DNA of 30,108 nt from Mollicutes bacterium (GTDB lineage: Bacteria > Bacillota_I > Bacilli_A > RF39 > UBA660). Shown here piece after piece: positions 14,123 through 23,590 of this stretch (the stretch's first letter is position 1; every line of letters starts with the position of its first letter). Location: assembly GCA_004552445.1 (NCBI GenBank), contig SFOJ01000021.1, positions 1-30,108 on the forward strand, in the 5' to 3' direction. The notes beneath the pieces were generated by a model. That model searched no databases. It worked only from the letters and a program-made list of their open reading frames with translations, and was not told the origin of the DNA. The position numbers and the translations under genes are program-made.

Positions 14123-14338
14123 TTATTTTTCTAGATGGAAAACTTTATATCCCAGTGATGATAGTACCATGGTTGCTCTTTTGCTAAGTTTTCCACTCTT
14201 GCAATATAAGTAATAGTTTTCATTTTTATTCAAATATTGTCTATAGTTATTTATTAACACATCATACGGAACATTAATACTTCCTTGTATATGACTTTGT
14301 GCATAAGTATATCTATCACTAACATCTATTATTTTCAT
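14123..14338 (-). CDS. Small single-domain rhodanese-like protein
   Basis: A 71-residue protein, shorter than the usual 90-110 of a single rhodanese domain. It has the start IIDVSDRYTYAQSHIQGSIN, which matches the DVR-x(6)-GHIxGAxNIP pattern, and the active-site loop CKSGKLSKRA with the persulfide-forming Cys. The C-terminus ends shortly after GYKVFHLEK. It may carry sulfur or act as a sulfurtransferase in the cytoplasm. AGGTGA lies 4 nt before ATG. It is first in the rhodanese-VTT-rmuC unit, directly after the virD4 terminator. Confidence 0.82.
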   Translation of the reverse strand: MKIIDVSDRYTYAQSHIQGSINVPYDVLINNYRQYLNKNENYYLYCKSGKLSKRATMVLSSLGYKVFHLEK

Positions 14339-14364
14339 TTCATCACCTAGTTAATGTTATGCAT

Positions 14365-14389
14365 AAAAAAAGATGAATATTATTCATCT
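14365..14389 (-). terminator. Intrinsic terminator of the secretion operon (after virD4-like gene)
   Basis: On the reverse strand, stem AGATGAAT / ATTCATCT with a 3-nt loop is followed by a run of T. It contains the stop codon of the coupling protein gene, marking the end of the secretion operon. Confidence 0.8.
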
Positions 14390-16821
14390 TCACTTCCAAA
14401 GAAATCATCGAAGAAGTCTTCGTCATTTGGTTTATTATTAACAACTACACTATCAACGTCTATATTTACTTTTGGTTTTTCTATATTCTCAATTGTACTT
14501 ACTGGCTTAGGTTCAACAGTTTGAACTTCAGATTGTACTTGATTATGAGCATATGGAGAAGTAAACCTTGGAATTTCTGTTGGTATTTCTTCTTTAGTTG
14601 CATCTTCCACAGACACTTTAATAGGTTCCTCAACAACTTGTTCAAAATGAGTAGTTGTTTCAGGTGCCTTGGTAGTATATTCATCATCTACATCTTCAGG
14701 CATTGGAACTATGAATTTATTAAAGTCCAAATCTTCAACTTTTTCTTTTTCAGGTTCCTTTATCTTATGATCAAATATTTCACCAATTTCTTTTTCTAGT
14801 TCTTCTTCTGTCTTTTCAGTTAGAGGAACTGTAGTATAGTTATTAGTAACATTATTTGTTACGTTTTCAACTACTTTTGGTTCAGATTTTTCACGCTCTG
14901 CTTTTGCTTTTTCTTCAGCTTCCTCACGTTCTAACTCAGCTATTTTTTCATCTAATCTTTTAACGTAATCATCTAAGCTTGTTGGCATAACTCCAGCAGA
15001 TCTTGACCCACCTGGTGCCATTCCTGCAGGCATATATGGATTTATCATACCTGGCATTCCCATTGGACTTGGTCCAGCAGTTTCTCCTTGACTTTCTTTT
15101 AGTTTAGTAACATAACCTTTAAGGTCAAATACTTTAACTTCTTTTCTAGGTCTTTCTGTATATTGCATTTGTTCATACTTTTTGCCCCAGTCAATTTTAT
15201 AATCATAAACTAATTTAGTTTTAAATGGCATACTTCTAAATCTGTTAATAATTACTTCTCCTTCTTTTAGAGCTTGTAAATCACTTACTGTGAATAATGG
15301 TCTAATTGGAGGAGCTGGTTTATCTTTTTCTGCTTTAGCTGGTTTTTGATCACCAAGTAATTTACTAATTTCTTCTAAAGCAGCAAGTTCAGTACTCATA
15401 ATATATACAAAGTTACCACAGTTACCTTTGATAGTTTCGGCTACATCTTTACCATAAACTTTATTTAATTGTGAGAAGTTTTGAATAACAAAACTAAATC
15501 TAATGTTTCTTGAACGAGATGCTGTAATCATTGTTTCAACATCTTTTAATGCAGGCATGTTTGCAAATTCATCAAGAATGAAGTTTGTTCTATATGGTAA
15601 TTTTAAGTTTGGACAAGTTTGTGCAACAGCTATTAATGCTTCGTATGCTTGTTTTACAAATATTGTTGCTAATGCATGATATGTAGTTTTTTCATCATGT
15701 ATTTTTAAGAATACAGCTGTTTTTTCTTTACCTACATCTCTTATATCGAAATCACTATATGATAACATTTCTGATAGTGCTTCTTGTGATGAGAAAATTC
15801 TTGTCTTTGTTCTAAATGTTGACATGATACCACCACGAGTTTCATTTGGTGCATTAATACAAGATGCAGCAGCTATATATGCAGGACTTAATTCGCCTTT
15901 ACTTTTAAAATATTCTTTAATATAAGTTGAAGCACCAATTCTATCTTCTCCTGTTTCAGCCATCATGTTTATACTATTGATATTAATTTCTGCTTCAGTA
16001 GCATCATCAAATAATCCTAATGATAGACCCGTAAAGAAATTAGATGCAGTTTGTTCCCAGAATGGCTCTGCTTTGTTATTTGGGTCTATCAAGATATTAC
16101 TAGCAAGGTCTTGTAAAAGTTCATTTGCTTTATCTGAATTTCCTTCTTTATAAATTCTATATGGGTAACTAAACGGATTCCATGCTGCTCCCTCTCTAGG
16201 ATCACGGAAGTTAATTAATATAATTTTATATCCTTTTTCTTTTAATAGCGAACCGCAAGCTTCATATAACTCACCTTTTGGGTCTGTTACTATCATACTT
16301 TCTCCGGCTCTACCTAAAATCTTAATTAATGGAAACATGAATGCTTGAGTTTTACCTGAACCAGAAGCACCCATAATTAATGAGTGAGGTTGGCCACTCG
16401 CATCTACCCATGCATCTTTTCCATCATTGATAACAGGAATACCACCTGCTTCATAAGTATCATCTTTCAAATGCACTTTTTTAATTCCATAGTCTTTTTT
16501 CATGTCTTTTTCTGACATTAGTTTAGAATATCCATCATTTTTTGATTTCTTTTGAGTAGTTATTCCAAATCCTTCTTCTCTTTCAAAGAAATAAGATGAA
16601 CATGCCGTAAAAATTGCAACTAATGCTAAAACATAAAATAGTAAAGTTGCTGTTATAAATTCACTTGTGAATGCTGGTAGTGGGTTTAAACCTCTAAAAG
16701 TTCCATCTACAGCAACACTATTTAAATTAAGAACAGCTATGGCTATTAAATATAATAATACTAAACAAAATATTAGAAATATTACTATATCTTTTAAATC
16801 AGCTCTAAATTTAAGTTTCAT
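14380..16821 (-). CDS. VirD4/TraG-type coupling ATPase of a type IV secretion system
   Basis: An 813-residue membrane ATPase. Two N-terminal membrane helices (about residues 10-32 and 50-75) precede a TraG/TraD ATPase core. Walker A is GASGSGKTQ near residue 156, followed by VTDPKGELYEACGSLLKEKG. Walker B is FILDEFANMPALKD near 415. ASRSRNIRFSFVIQNFSQLN and GNCGNFVYIMS are also typical of the CD1115/VirD4 branch in Gram-positives. Coupling proteins select substrates and feed them to the channel. The C-terminal 230 residues are a charged, Pro/Glu-rich tail (EKTEEELEKEIGEIFDHKI), longer than usual and perhaps a docking region. GAGGTGA lies 5 nt before ATG. Last gene of the operon. Confidence 0.92.
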   Translation of the reverse strand: MKLKFRADLKDIVIFLIFCLVLLYLIAIAVLNLNSVAVDGTFRGLNPLPAFTSEFITATLLFYVLALVAIFTACSSYFFEREEGFGITTQKKSKNDGYSKLMSEKDMKKDYGIKKVHLKDDTYEAGGIPVINDGKDAWVDASGQPHSLIMGASGSGKTQAFMFPLIKILGRAGESMIVTDPKGELYEACGSLLKEKGYKIILINFRDPREGAAWNPFSYPYRIYKEGNSDKANELLQDLASNILIDPNNKAEPFWEQTASNFFTGLSLGLFDDATEAEININSINMMAETGEDRIGASTYIKEYFKSKGELSPAYIAAASCINAPNETRGGIMSTFRTKTRIFSSQEALSEMLSYSDFDIRDVGKEKTAVFLKIHDEKTTYHALATIFVKQAYEALIAVAQTCPNLKLPYRTNFILDEFANMPALKDVETMITASRSRNIRFSFVIQNFSQLNKVYGKDVAETIKGNCGNFVYIMSTELAALEEISKLLGDQKPAKAEKDKPAPPIRPLFTVSDLQALKEGEVIINRFRSMPFKTKLVYDYKIDWGKKYEQMQYTERPRKEVKVFDLKGYVTKLKESQGETAGPSPMGMPGMINPYMPAGMAPGGSRSAGVMPTSLDDYVKRLDEKIAELEREEAEEKAKAEREKSEPKVVENVTNNVTNNYTTVPLTEKTEEELEKEIGEIFDHKIKEPEKEKVEDLDFNKFIVPMPEDVDDEYTTKAPETTTHFEQVVEEPIKVSVEDATKEEIPTEIPRFTSPYAHNQVQSEVQTVEPKPVSTIENIEKPKVNIDVDSVVVNNKPNDEDFFDDFFGSEDE

Positions 16822-16870
16822 TTTGTCACCTCAATTAATTACATTATACAATAGAAAAAGAAATTTTTCA

Positions 16871-17680
16871 CTAATTATCTAAAGTTTTAATATTTAAAAC
16901 TTGATATTTGAAAAATTTTCCTGATTTTAATACTTTAAAGTTTAGTTCTTTTTTAACTACTCTTCCATTTAATTCATTATATACTATTGAATTTGATAAT
17001 GAAATATTATTATTTTTTATAGAATCTTCTAATCTTTTAACTTTTTCTTTTTCTTCTTCTGTTCCCATTGTATAGTAAGTATATACATATAATTTTGCTG
17101 TAACTACATCATCATCTGACATAGATAGTGCTGTAATATTTAGTTTTATATCATTGTTATATTCGTTTGATATAGTTCTAAAACTAAAGCAATATGTATC
17201 TTCACCTGAAGTCATATATTTACTATATACTAGAAAATCATCTATTCTTTTTGAAATATCAGTATTATATAGTTCTTTAAATCCTGCGATTACATTATTT
17301 TTTCCTATACAGTATTTTTCTTCATCTGTATCACTATATATATAATATTTTTTATTGGCAGGTTCATATGCAAAAATATACCCTTTAATCATTCCTTCAA
17401 TATTAAATCTATTATATCCTTCGTAGTTATAATCATCAATTAATGAAGTTCTTTTAAATAAAGTATTTTCTTCTAAAGATGTCTTTATTTCATTATAGCT
17501 ATTTTTATCTGCTAATTTTTTTTGTGTTATATCTATGTATTCATATCCTGGAAATTTTGCATTATCTTTATCAGATTTTTTATTTAGAAAAGCTAGAGGA
17601 ACAATTATGATAATTAGTAAAATAACTATAGTTCCTAATATAACCATTGTTGCTTTTTTTTCTTCTTCGGTTTTTTTCAT
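16871..17680 (-). CDS. Single-pass membrane protein of the secretion operon, unknown family
   Basis: A 269-residue protein with a short charged cytoplasmic N-terminus (MKKTEEEKKA), one membrane helix (about residues 11-30, TMVILGTIVILLIIIIVPLA) and an extracytoplasmic domain of about 235 residues. Two cysteines (KYCIGKN and DTYCFSF) could form a disulfide. Bitopic topology with an NTF2-sized outer domain is what VirB8/TcpC-like assembly factors have, but no sequence signature confirms this. It is 12 nt downstream of the hydrolase gene and 50 nt upstream of virD4. AAAGGA precedes the ATG. Confidence 0.7.
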   Translation of the reverse strand: MKKTEEEKKATMVILGTIVILLIIIIVPLAFLNKKSDKDNAKFPGYEYIDITQKKLADKNSYNEIKTSLEENTLFKRTSLIDDYNYEGYNRFNIEGMIKGYIFAYEPANKKYYIYSDTDEEKYCIGKNNVIAGFKELYNTDISKRIDDFLVYSKYMTSGEDTYCFSFRTISNEYNNDIKLNITALSMSDDDVVTAKLYVYTYYTMGTEEEKEKVKRLEDSIKNNNISLSNSIVYNELNGRVVKKELNFKVLKSGKFFKYQVLNIKTLDN

Positions 17681-17692
17681 AATTATTCCTTT

Positions 17693-20600
17693 CTATTCAT
17701 TTTTCGCATTGTAATCTATTTCAAAATGCATTCCATCAAATGATGAATCTTTATTATTACCAAACCATTTAAATCCAGCTGGACCATATGCGTATTTCCA
17801 TAATACATAATTTATATTCTGACAATCATTTTCTTTTCCATCTAGCGCTTCGTTTATAAATAGATTATAGTTTTGTCTTGACTTAGAACTATCATATGGT
17901 GTATATGTTTTACCACCTATAGTGTATTTTGCTGAGTAGTTCCAATCTTGTGCTAATCCATAAGAGTGGATATCTATCATACCACTACTTGTTTTTTTCT
18001 CGGTGTATGTACTGCCATCTATCAAATCTGATGAACTTAATTTGCAACCATCTATGCCATCTGTTAATAGTTTACAAACGTTTTTAAATGCTTGTTCAAA
18101 ATTGTTTTTAACAGCTTTATTCACTTTATACGTTTTATTCCAATTACCATTACTACAGTTGGTACTTACATCTACTATATTTTTTGATACCCAGTCTGGA
18201 TTAATTGTTATAGAATCATTTTCTTCTTTATATGGAAAGCCATAGAAGTTTCCAATTGAAGGAGATTTTTTTGGATATTCATCTGTTGTATCTACGGTTT
18301 GTTGAGCACTATAATCATAGTTGTTATTAACATTTCCTCCAAATACATCATTACTTGAATCTTGGCATTCGATTAATGTTGCTTTTCCTTCGAATGTATC
18401 TGAAAGAATTTCTGTAAAACTATATCCGTTTTTGGCTTGTTTTCTCCAATATTCTGCTGATTGTTTGTAATTCTTTAAGTATATATTACTTGCTGATTGA
18501 GATTCAGTCGCATTATATCCTGCCTCAAATGGGGAATTTCCAGAAACTAACAAGTAATTTGCTGCTTGGTCATATAGTGATGAATATCTTGCTAAGTGAT
18601 CGCTTGACATTATACCTTTCCAGGTTCCTTTACCTGGATATAATTGTTGATATCCTGCCCTTGAAGTTGTACTATAGCATCCCTGCGTTGGGGAGCAATA
18701 AACTTGATCACATGTTCCTGATCTTAGTTTTATTGGAGAACCATGTGTATAGTTTCCTCTTCTTTTTAATGCAAATGAAATTTCTGCAACCATTTGTGTT
18801 AGCGCATAATCATCTAATTCCGTATAGTCGATTTCTCCATAAGTTACGCCTATTATATAATCTTTGAAGTTTGTTGTTAATAAATATTTACCATCACAAT
18901 CAGTTAATTCTACTTCAAGTTTATTATAGTCTGCAGGTATATATGCTTGACATGCAGCACCCGTTGCTCCTCCTGGATTTATAATTCCATTGGTATAGTA
19001 ACTATATATACCATTACTATCTAAATCTTGTTTTAGTAAAATTTCATTTAACTCTACTTTTCTACTTATAATTTCTTCAATTATTTGTTCAATCGATTTG
19101 TTAGTTACTATATCACTATATTCTATATCAGTATCTGGATTATCAATAGCAGTTTTATATATTGGATAATTTATATATGCAAATCCATCTCTATAATCGT
19201 AGTTAATTGTATATGTTCCTATTGATAAATTTGATTTAAAATAATTAACTGTTTTTGTATTAAATGTGTCTTTTTTATTTGAATTGATTTCTTTTACTTT
19301 TTGTTCATAATGGCTTGTATCAATTATTCCTGTAATATTTCTATCTTTAAAGAATTTGCTTGATGTATCTACTCCTGATGGGTTTTCGGCAAGGCCATAC
19401 TTTTCTTTTAATTCTGAGGCAGTGTATTTACCATTACATTCTTCATCAGTACTTGAGTATGCACTATTCATATTAGTATCATATACCCATCCACTACCAT
19501 ACAAGTTTGTAATTTGCCCATCTGTTAATTTTGGAGAATCTCTATCTAAGAGTTTCACAGAAACAAATGTTTTTTTAAGCCCCATGTATCCAGCTGTACT
19601 AAAGCCATTACGACTATTTCCATTATAATCATTATCTAGTTCGTCTCCCCATCTTATAAATAACTTCCATTTATCTAGATTGTATCTATATACTTCTTGA
19701 TGCATTAGATTACAACTACCATGTAGTTTTCCATTTTCATCTTCAGTTATTTTCCATTTCCAGTAAGGGTAAACTTCTTCAAAAATACTATTTTGTATTA
19801 TTCGATCAACATCTTCTCTTTTTAATTTTCCACCTTCAATAATATCTATTAATACTTTGTAATGTTCAGTTGCTGATTCGTATTCTGCACTTTCTACATT
19901 ATTGGTATAATTCTTATATGTTTCTTGTTCTGCATAACCATAGAAGATATTAGCTACAATTAATCCTTCATCTAATGTAACGTTGAATTCATTTTGATAC
20001 ATTTCAATATTTTTTCTTATATATCTTAGTAATGAACATGTATTTTTGAATGTTCCTCCATTAAAGAATGCATCAACATTATCCCAGAATTTTTGAAAAT
20101 TACTATCAATATTACACGATTCAATTATTTCTGACGTAAGAACTCGCGTAAGTTCTTCTGAATCAAGTTTTCTACATTTTTCATTTTTTGGGTCACATTC
20201 ACATGCGTCTCTATCAAAATGATTAATATCACAATCTTCCTTAACGTTTTGATATTTTTCATCTGTAAATAAACCGTCTGTTTCACATCCTTCTGGTAAA
20301 TACGTACCTGTTTCAGCATTGTATTCGCATTCAGTTGTTCCATTTTCAGATACTCCAAAGAATGTTGAAAGGGATGAAGTTAAACTATCAAAAACCATGA
20401 TAAAGAATGCTATTAAGAAAAATATTAGGAATATTGCTAAAGCACCTACTGCTATCCAAAAATAAATTTTTATTTTTAAAATAAGTGCTGCCTTTTTCTT
20501 TTCCAAAGAAGAAAATAATTCACCTTTTTCTTCTTTATTATTACCTGAAGATTTTTCTTTATCCTTATTTTTGTCTTTTTCTTTGTCTTTGCTATCTTTA

Positions 20601-20938
20601 TCTTTTGAATCGTCTTTACTTTCTAATTCATCTTTTTTTCCAGAAGAACTACTACCCGATGATTCATTATCATCCCCATCTTTATTTTTTTTCTTTTTAC
20701 CATTTATATCTGTTGATTGATTTTTGCCTCTATTATTTATAGCATCTATATCTGCCTGATCTTTTTTATTTATTTTATCATCTTGAATTCCATTAAGTCC
20801 TCTTGGTGTTTTTTCTTTTTCTCCATATATTCCACGTTCTTGTGTACTCGAAAAATGATCTACTCCTTGAAGTATACCTGATTTATTACGTTCTTTTTCA
20901 TTTTGGATTGCTTCATCATCGTCAAAATTACCGTTCAT
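17693..20938 (-). CDS. Membrane-anchored cell-wall hydrolase: SpoIID-like domain plus VanY/M15 peptidase
   Basis: A 1081-residue protein. Residues 1-150 are a very charged, low-complexity cytoplasmic segment (runs of KDKDSKDKEKDK). A membrane helix lies at about 157-183 and a Cys-rich outer region follows. Residues about 685-860 resemble SpoIID/LytB: FKDYIIGVTYGEIDYTELDD, where Glu of YGE matches the catalytic Glu, then CDQVYCSPTQGCYS. Residues about 915-1081 resemble the VanY/M15 D,D-peptidase: IHSYGLAQDW near 993 matches SxHxxGxAxD, and MHFEID near 1072 gives the last zinc ligand. One protein could therefore cut both glycan strands and stem peptides, opening the wall for the channel, as VirB1-like or CwlT proteins do. 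AGGAAGTGA precedes ATG. Confidence 0.82.
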   Translation of the reverse strand: MNGNFDDDEAIQNEKERNKSGILQGVDHFSSTQERGIYGEKEKTPRGLNGIQDDKINKKDQADIDAINNRGKNQSTDINGKKKKNKDGDDNESSGSSSSGKKDELESKDDSKDKDSKDKEKDKNKDKEKSSGNNKEEKGELFSSLEKKKAALILKIKIYFWIAVGALAIFLIFFLIAFFIMVFDSLTSSLSTFFGVSENGTTECEYNAETGTYLPEGCETDGLFTDEKYQNVKEDCDINHFDRDACECDPKNEKCRKLDSEELTRVLTSEIIESCNIDSNFQKFWDNVDAFFNGGTFKNTCSLLRYIRKNIEMYQNEFNVTLDEGLIVANIFYGYAEQETYKNYTNNVESAEYESATEHYKVLIDIIEGGKLKREDVDRIIQNSIFEEVYPYWKWKITEDENGKLHGSCNLMHQEVYRYNLDKWKLFIRWGDELDNDYNGNSRNGFSTAGYMGLKKTFVSVKLLDRDSPKLTDGQITNLYGSGWVYDTNMNSAYSSTDEECNGKYTASELKEKYGLAENPSGVDTSSKFFKDRNITGIIDTSHYEQKVKEINSNKKDTFNTKTVNYFKSNLSIGTYTINYDYRDGFAYINYPIYKTAIDNPDTDIEYSDIVTNKSIEQIIEEIISRKVELNEILLKQDLDSNGIYSYYTNGIINPGGATGAACQAYIPADYNKLEVELTDCDGKYLLTTNFKDYIIGVTYGEIDYTELDDYALTQMVAEISFALKRRGNYTHGSPIKLRSGTCDQVYCSPTQGCYSTTSRAGYQQLYPGKGTWKGIMSSDHLARYSSLYDQAANYLLVSGNSPFEAGYNATESQSASNIYLKNYKQSAEYWRKQAKNGYSFTEILSDTFEGKATLIECQDSSNDVFGGNVNNNYDYSAQQTVDTTDEYPKKSPSIGNFYGFPYKEENDSITINPDWVSKNIVDVSTNCSNGNWNKTYKVNKAVKNNFEQAFKNVCKLLTDGIDGCKLSSSDLIDGSTYTEKKTSSGMIDIHSYGLAQDWNYSAKYTIGGKTYTPYDSSKSRQNYNLFINEALDGKENDCQNINYVLWKYAYGPAGFKWFGNNKDSSFDGMHFEIDYNAKNE

Positions 20939-20963
20939 ACTTCACTTCCTTTATTTAAATAAA

Positions 20964-20984
20964 GAGGACTATTTTATAGTCCTC
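20964..20984 (-). promoter_or_regulatory. Intercistronic hairpin between virB4-like and hydrolase genes
   Basis: An 8-bp stem GAGGACTA / TAGTCCTC with a 5-nt loop covers the virB4 stop codon, followed on the transcript by CTTTATTT and then the ribosome site of the hydrolase gene. The T-run is weak, so it may stabilise the mRNA or partly attenuate transcription rather than end it. Confidence 0.5.
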
Positions 20985-22693
20985 CTCCAGAACCAAATGA
21001 TTCTAATTCTTGTTGAGTAGCAATTACATTAATACGCATTCTTCTACTACCACAAACGAATAATGCTTGTCCTTGACTATATCTCTTTATTGAATCTTTT
21101 TCTTGATCATTTAAATCTACAAGTCTAGCTAAATCATCTACTGCTTGTTTTCTTAATCCCATTACTAAGTAATAAGATGCATTATCGAAAATAGCTTTAC
21201 CATGTATGATTACATTAGGTGCTGCAAAGTCTGTAGGTTGTTGTGTAATTATTATTGTTCCTGTGTTGTATTTACGACTACGTCTTTGAATACGTGCTAG
21301 GAATTCTGCTCCTAATGTATTTTGGTCTGCTAAATAATATATTGAAGAATAATGCATTTCTGATATTATTATCAGCATTCATTAATTCACGAATATTAAA
21401 TACTATAAAGTCTGCATCAGTATCAATTGTTGTTTTACCAGTGAAATAATATCTTAACTCTCTTGTAAGAGGTCTAATCTTTAATTCCAGTCTTTCCATT
21501 ACTTCTCTTTCACGAGTATGTTCAGTCATAGAAAGTAATCTACCCTTTATAGTTGCATATACATCATCAAATGTTGGATAGTCGTGTGAATTTATTTTAC
21601 TAAAATCAGTATTATAATCTATTTTATAACGTTTATATGTATCCTGAACTACTTCACTGAACATTGTTAGTGTATCTTCTTCGATATCAGGGCTATAGTA
21701 TTTCATAAATGCTTTTAATGTTTGAAGTGTACGAGTAAGAATAGCATATCCCACTCCATCCTTCATTTCATCTTCATCAGCATCAAGTACTACTTCAAGT
21801 GGATTTATCATACCAAAGTCTCCACCTTTACCTAAATCAATGAAGTCTCCACCATATAATCTAGTCATATCTTCAAGTTCGCCTTCTGGGTCAATTGCAA
21901 CGATTTTATGACCATTTCTAATATTACTTCTTAGTAGAACTTTAGCAGCTGTTGATTTACCTGAACCTGAAGTACCAAGTATAATCATATTGGCATTGTT
22001 TCTATTAAATTCTTTTTTAGTTTGATACAAGAATTGATTGAATAGGATAACACCACCTGAGTAATCAACTCCAAGTAAACATGAAAGTCCTGGATCTTTA
22101 ATACTATCGAATACATATGGATACATCGCTGCCATTGTAACTGATGGTATTGGTGTTCCAACTCTTTCTTCTATGTCATTTGCTTCAAATATTGGAAGCA
22201 TACTCTTTAATATTTTTTCTTGTTCAAATCTAAGTACTAGTCCTTTCATACCCATTGCATCTAGGTAATTTTTTACTTGTACTTTTTTATTCTCTAATTC
22301 TTCATGGGAATCTGCACTTATCATAACATGCATTTGGAAATCAAATATTCTTGCTTGTGTTGCAGTTAACATTTGAATAAAGTTTTCAATACTTTCATAA
22401 TCTTGTCTAATTTGTTCTTGTATAGTTCTATCATGTTCATTTTGATAACGTGCTTTCATATCTGCAATTTCTTTATTTAACATCTTTGATAATACTGAAA
22501 ATGCAATTGGAATATGCTTAATGCATATTTTTATTCCAGATAATTGTGTTAAATTTGCTAAATATCCTTCATTAATAGCTTTTGGATAACTAATTATTGT
22601 AAGAATAGCACAATATTTATCACTAATTATAATTTCAGATGGTTTAAATTCTAAGCTCTTTGGAGCTAATTGACTTTTAAAACTTACGCTCAT
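20974..22693 (-). pseudogene. VirB4/TraE-type ATPase, broken by a deletion and frameshift that removes Walker B
   Basis: The first frame (22693 to 21278, 471 residues) has Walker A GTSGSGKSTAAKVLLRSNIR near residue 243, then VAIDPEGELEDMTRLYGGDF and the helical insert, as far as NADNNIRNALFFNIL. After that it runs into non-homologous FSRPKYIRSRI. The true C-terminus resumes in another frame from about 21345 with YLADQNTLGAEFLARIQRRS, TGTIIITQQPTDF and NASYYLVMGLRKQA, to the stop at 20974. The segment that should carry Walker B (hhhhDE) between these parts is missing, roughly 20-30 codons by family expectation. The gene cannot make an active ATPase unless the break is an assembly error. Its ATG overlaps the preceding stop (ATGA). 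Confidence 0.8.
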
Positions 22694-23286
22694 CGTGGCA
22701 TCACCGTCCCAAAATTAGTTGTTTCTCCACCGTTCATAAATCCATCAAGTAAAGTTCTTAAATCATCATTACTTGTTTGAGCAGATTGAAGTCCTGCACC
22801 AGCTAAACCGGATACTAGGTTTTGAATTCTCTTTTGTATTATTTCTGGTCTTCTATCTTTGAATAATATAAAGTATTCTGTATCAGTTACATTTACTTCT
22901 TTGCTCATGAATAAATTAGCCTTATCTATATCTTCTCTTACTAATTTTCTAATTGCAGGTGATTGTACTTGATTGTATAAGAGTTTTAGTTGAGCTAGAT
23001 ATACATTAATGTCTACTGGTCTATCAGCAACTATTAACCAAAATGGATAATCTAAGGTATTATAAAAATTTCTTAAATTAAATATTGCATTATTTTGTGA
23101 ATCATAGTCAAGAATAAAAATGTTTCTTGGTTTTATTTTTACTCCTGTCACTCTTTGTCCATTATCTAATATAATTTCTCCATTTTGTATGCCCCTAATT
23201 GGTAACCAATTTTCAGCATATTTTTGTGCCTTAACGTTTACTTTCGGCTTGCTCTGTATTCCCATCGCTTCCCACATAACTAGCAC
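22690..23286 (-). CDS. VirB4 N-terminal domain / TraC-like protein, encoded separately
   Basis: A 198-residue soluble protein. AENWLPIRGIQNGEIILDNG, VTGVKIKPRNIFILDYDSQN and YPFWLIVADRPVDINVYLAQ resemble the strand-helix N-terminal region that precedes the ATPase in Gram-positive VirB4/ConE-type proteins (the CD1110 branch). Here it is a separate gene joined to the ATPase gene by an ATGA overlap, which suggests translational coupling and a two-subunit VirB4. A GTG start at 23286 has GAGAGG 5 nt upstream; a later ATG at 23277 or 23265 is possible. It overlaps the PrgI gene by 56 nt. The stop is TGA. Confidence 0.75.
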   Translation of the reverse strand: MLVMWEAMGIQSKPKVNVKAQKYAENWLPIRGIQNGEIILDNGQRVTGVKIKPRNIFILDYDSQNNAIFNLRNFYNTLDYPFWLIVADRPVDINVYLAQLKLLYNQVQSPAIRKLVREDIDKANLFMSKEVNVTDTEYFILFKDRRPEIIQKRIQNLVSGLAGAGLQSAQTSNDDLRTLLDGFMNGGETTNFGTVMPR

Positions 23287-23569
23287 ACCATCCTCTCCAA
23301 TAATATCTTCTTTGACTACTAAAATATAAATATAATTCTCTTAAATAAACTAGTACATTGTGATAAAAAGGAATTGGCATTACTAAAAATAATGCCAAAC
23401 TCACAGGAGCTAATTTAATTACTATAGCTGATATTGAATCTCCTGGAAAAACGAATAAGAATACAACTGTTAATAAAGCTCCAGGTAATAAAATTCCAAA
23501 CAAATCTATTGGTCTAAATACATTAAATATCAACTGACTTTTTTTACTATTTGCTGGTATTATATACAT
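23231..23569 (-). CDS. PrgI-family membrane protein (VirB3/TcpE-like)
   Basis: A 112-residue protein with two closely spaced hydrophobic helices (about residues 22-43 and 48-68). The opening MYIIPANSKKSQLIFNVFRP and the region NVLVYLRELYLYFSSQRRYY match the PrgI family, a small inner-membrane component found before VirB4 in Gram-positive conjugation operons and thought to be the VirB3 counterpart. AAGGAGTGA lies 6 nt before ATG. Its 3' end overlaps the next gene, so the stoichiometry of the two may be coupled. Confidence 0.85.
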   Translation of the reverse strand: MYIIPANSKKSQLIFNVFRPIDLFGILLPGALLTVVFLFVFPGDSISAIVIKLAPVSLALFLVMPIPFYHNVLVYLRELYLYFSSQRRYYWRGWCASYVGSDGNTEQAESKR

Positions 23570-23590
23570 TGTTATTCACTCCTTTTCCTT

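Noticed and set aside
18490..18867. Plus-strand open frames inside the large hydrolase, virB6-like and other leftward genes
   Set aside because: They are hydrophobic shadows of A+T-rich coding strands, without ribosome sites or recognisable domains, and overlap well-supported genes.
21278..21378. Programmed ribosomal frameshift in the VirB4 gene
   Set aside because: No classic slippery heptamer is seen at the junction, and conserved sequence (Walker B) is missing altogether, so shifting alone would not restore the protein.
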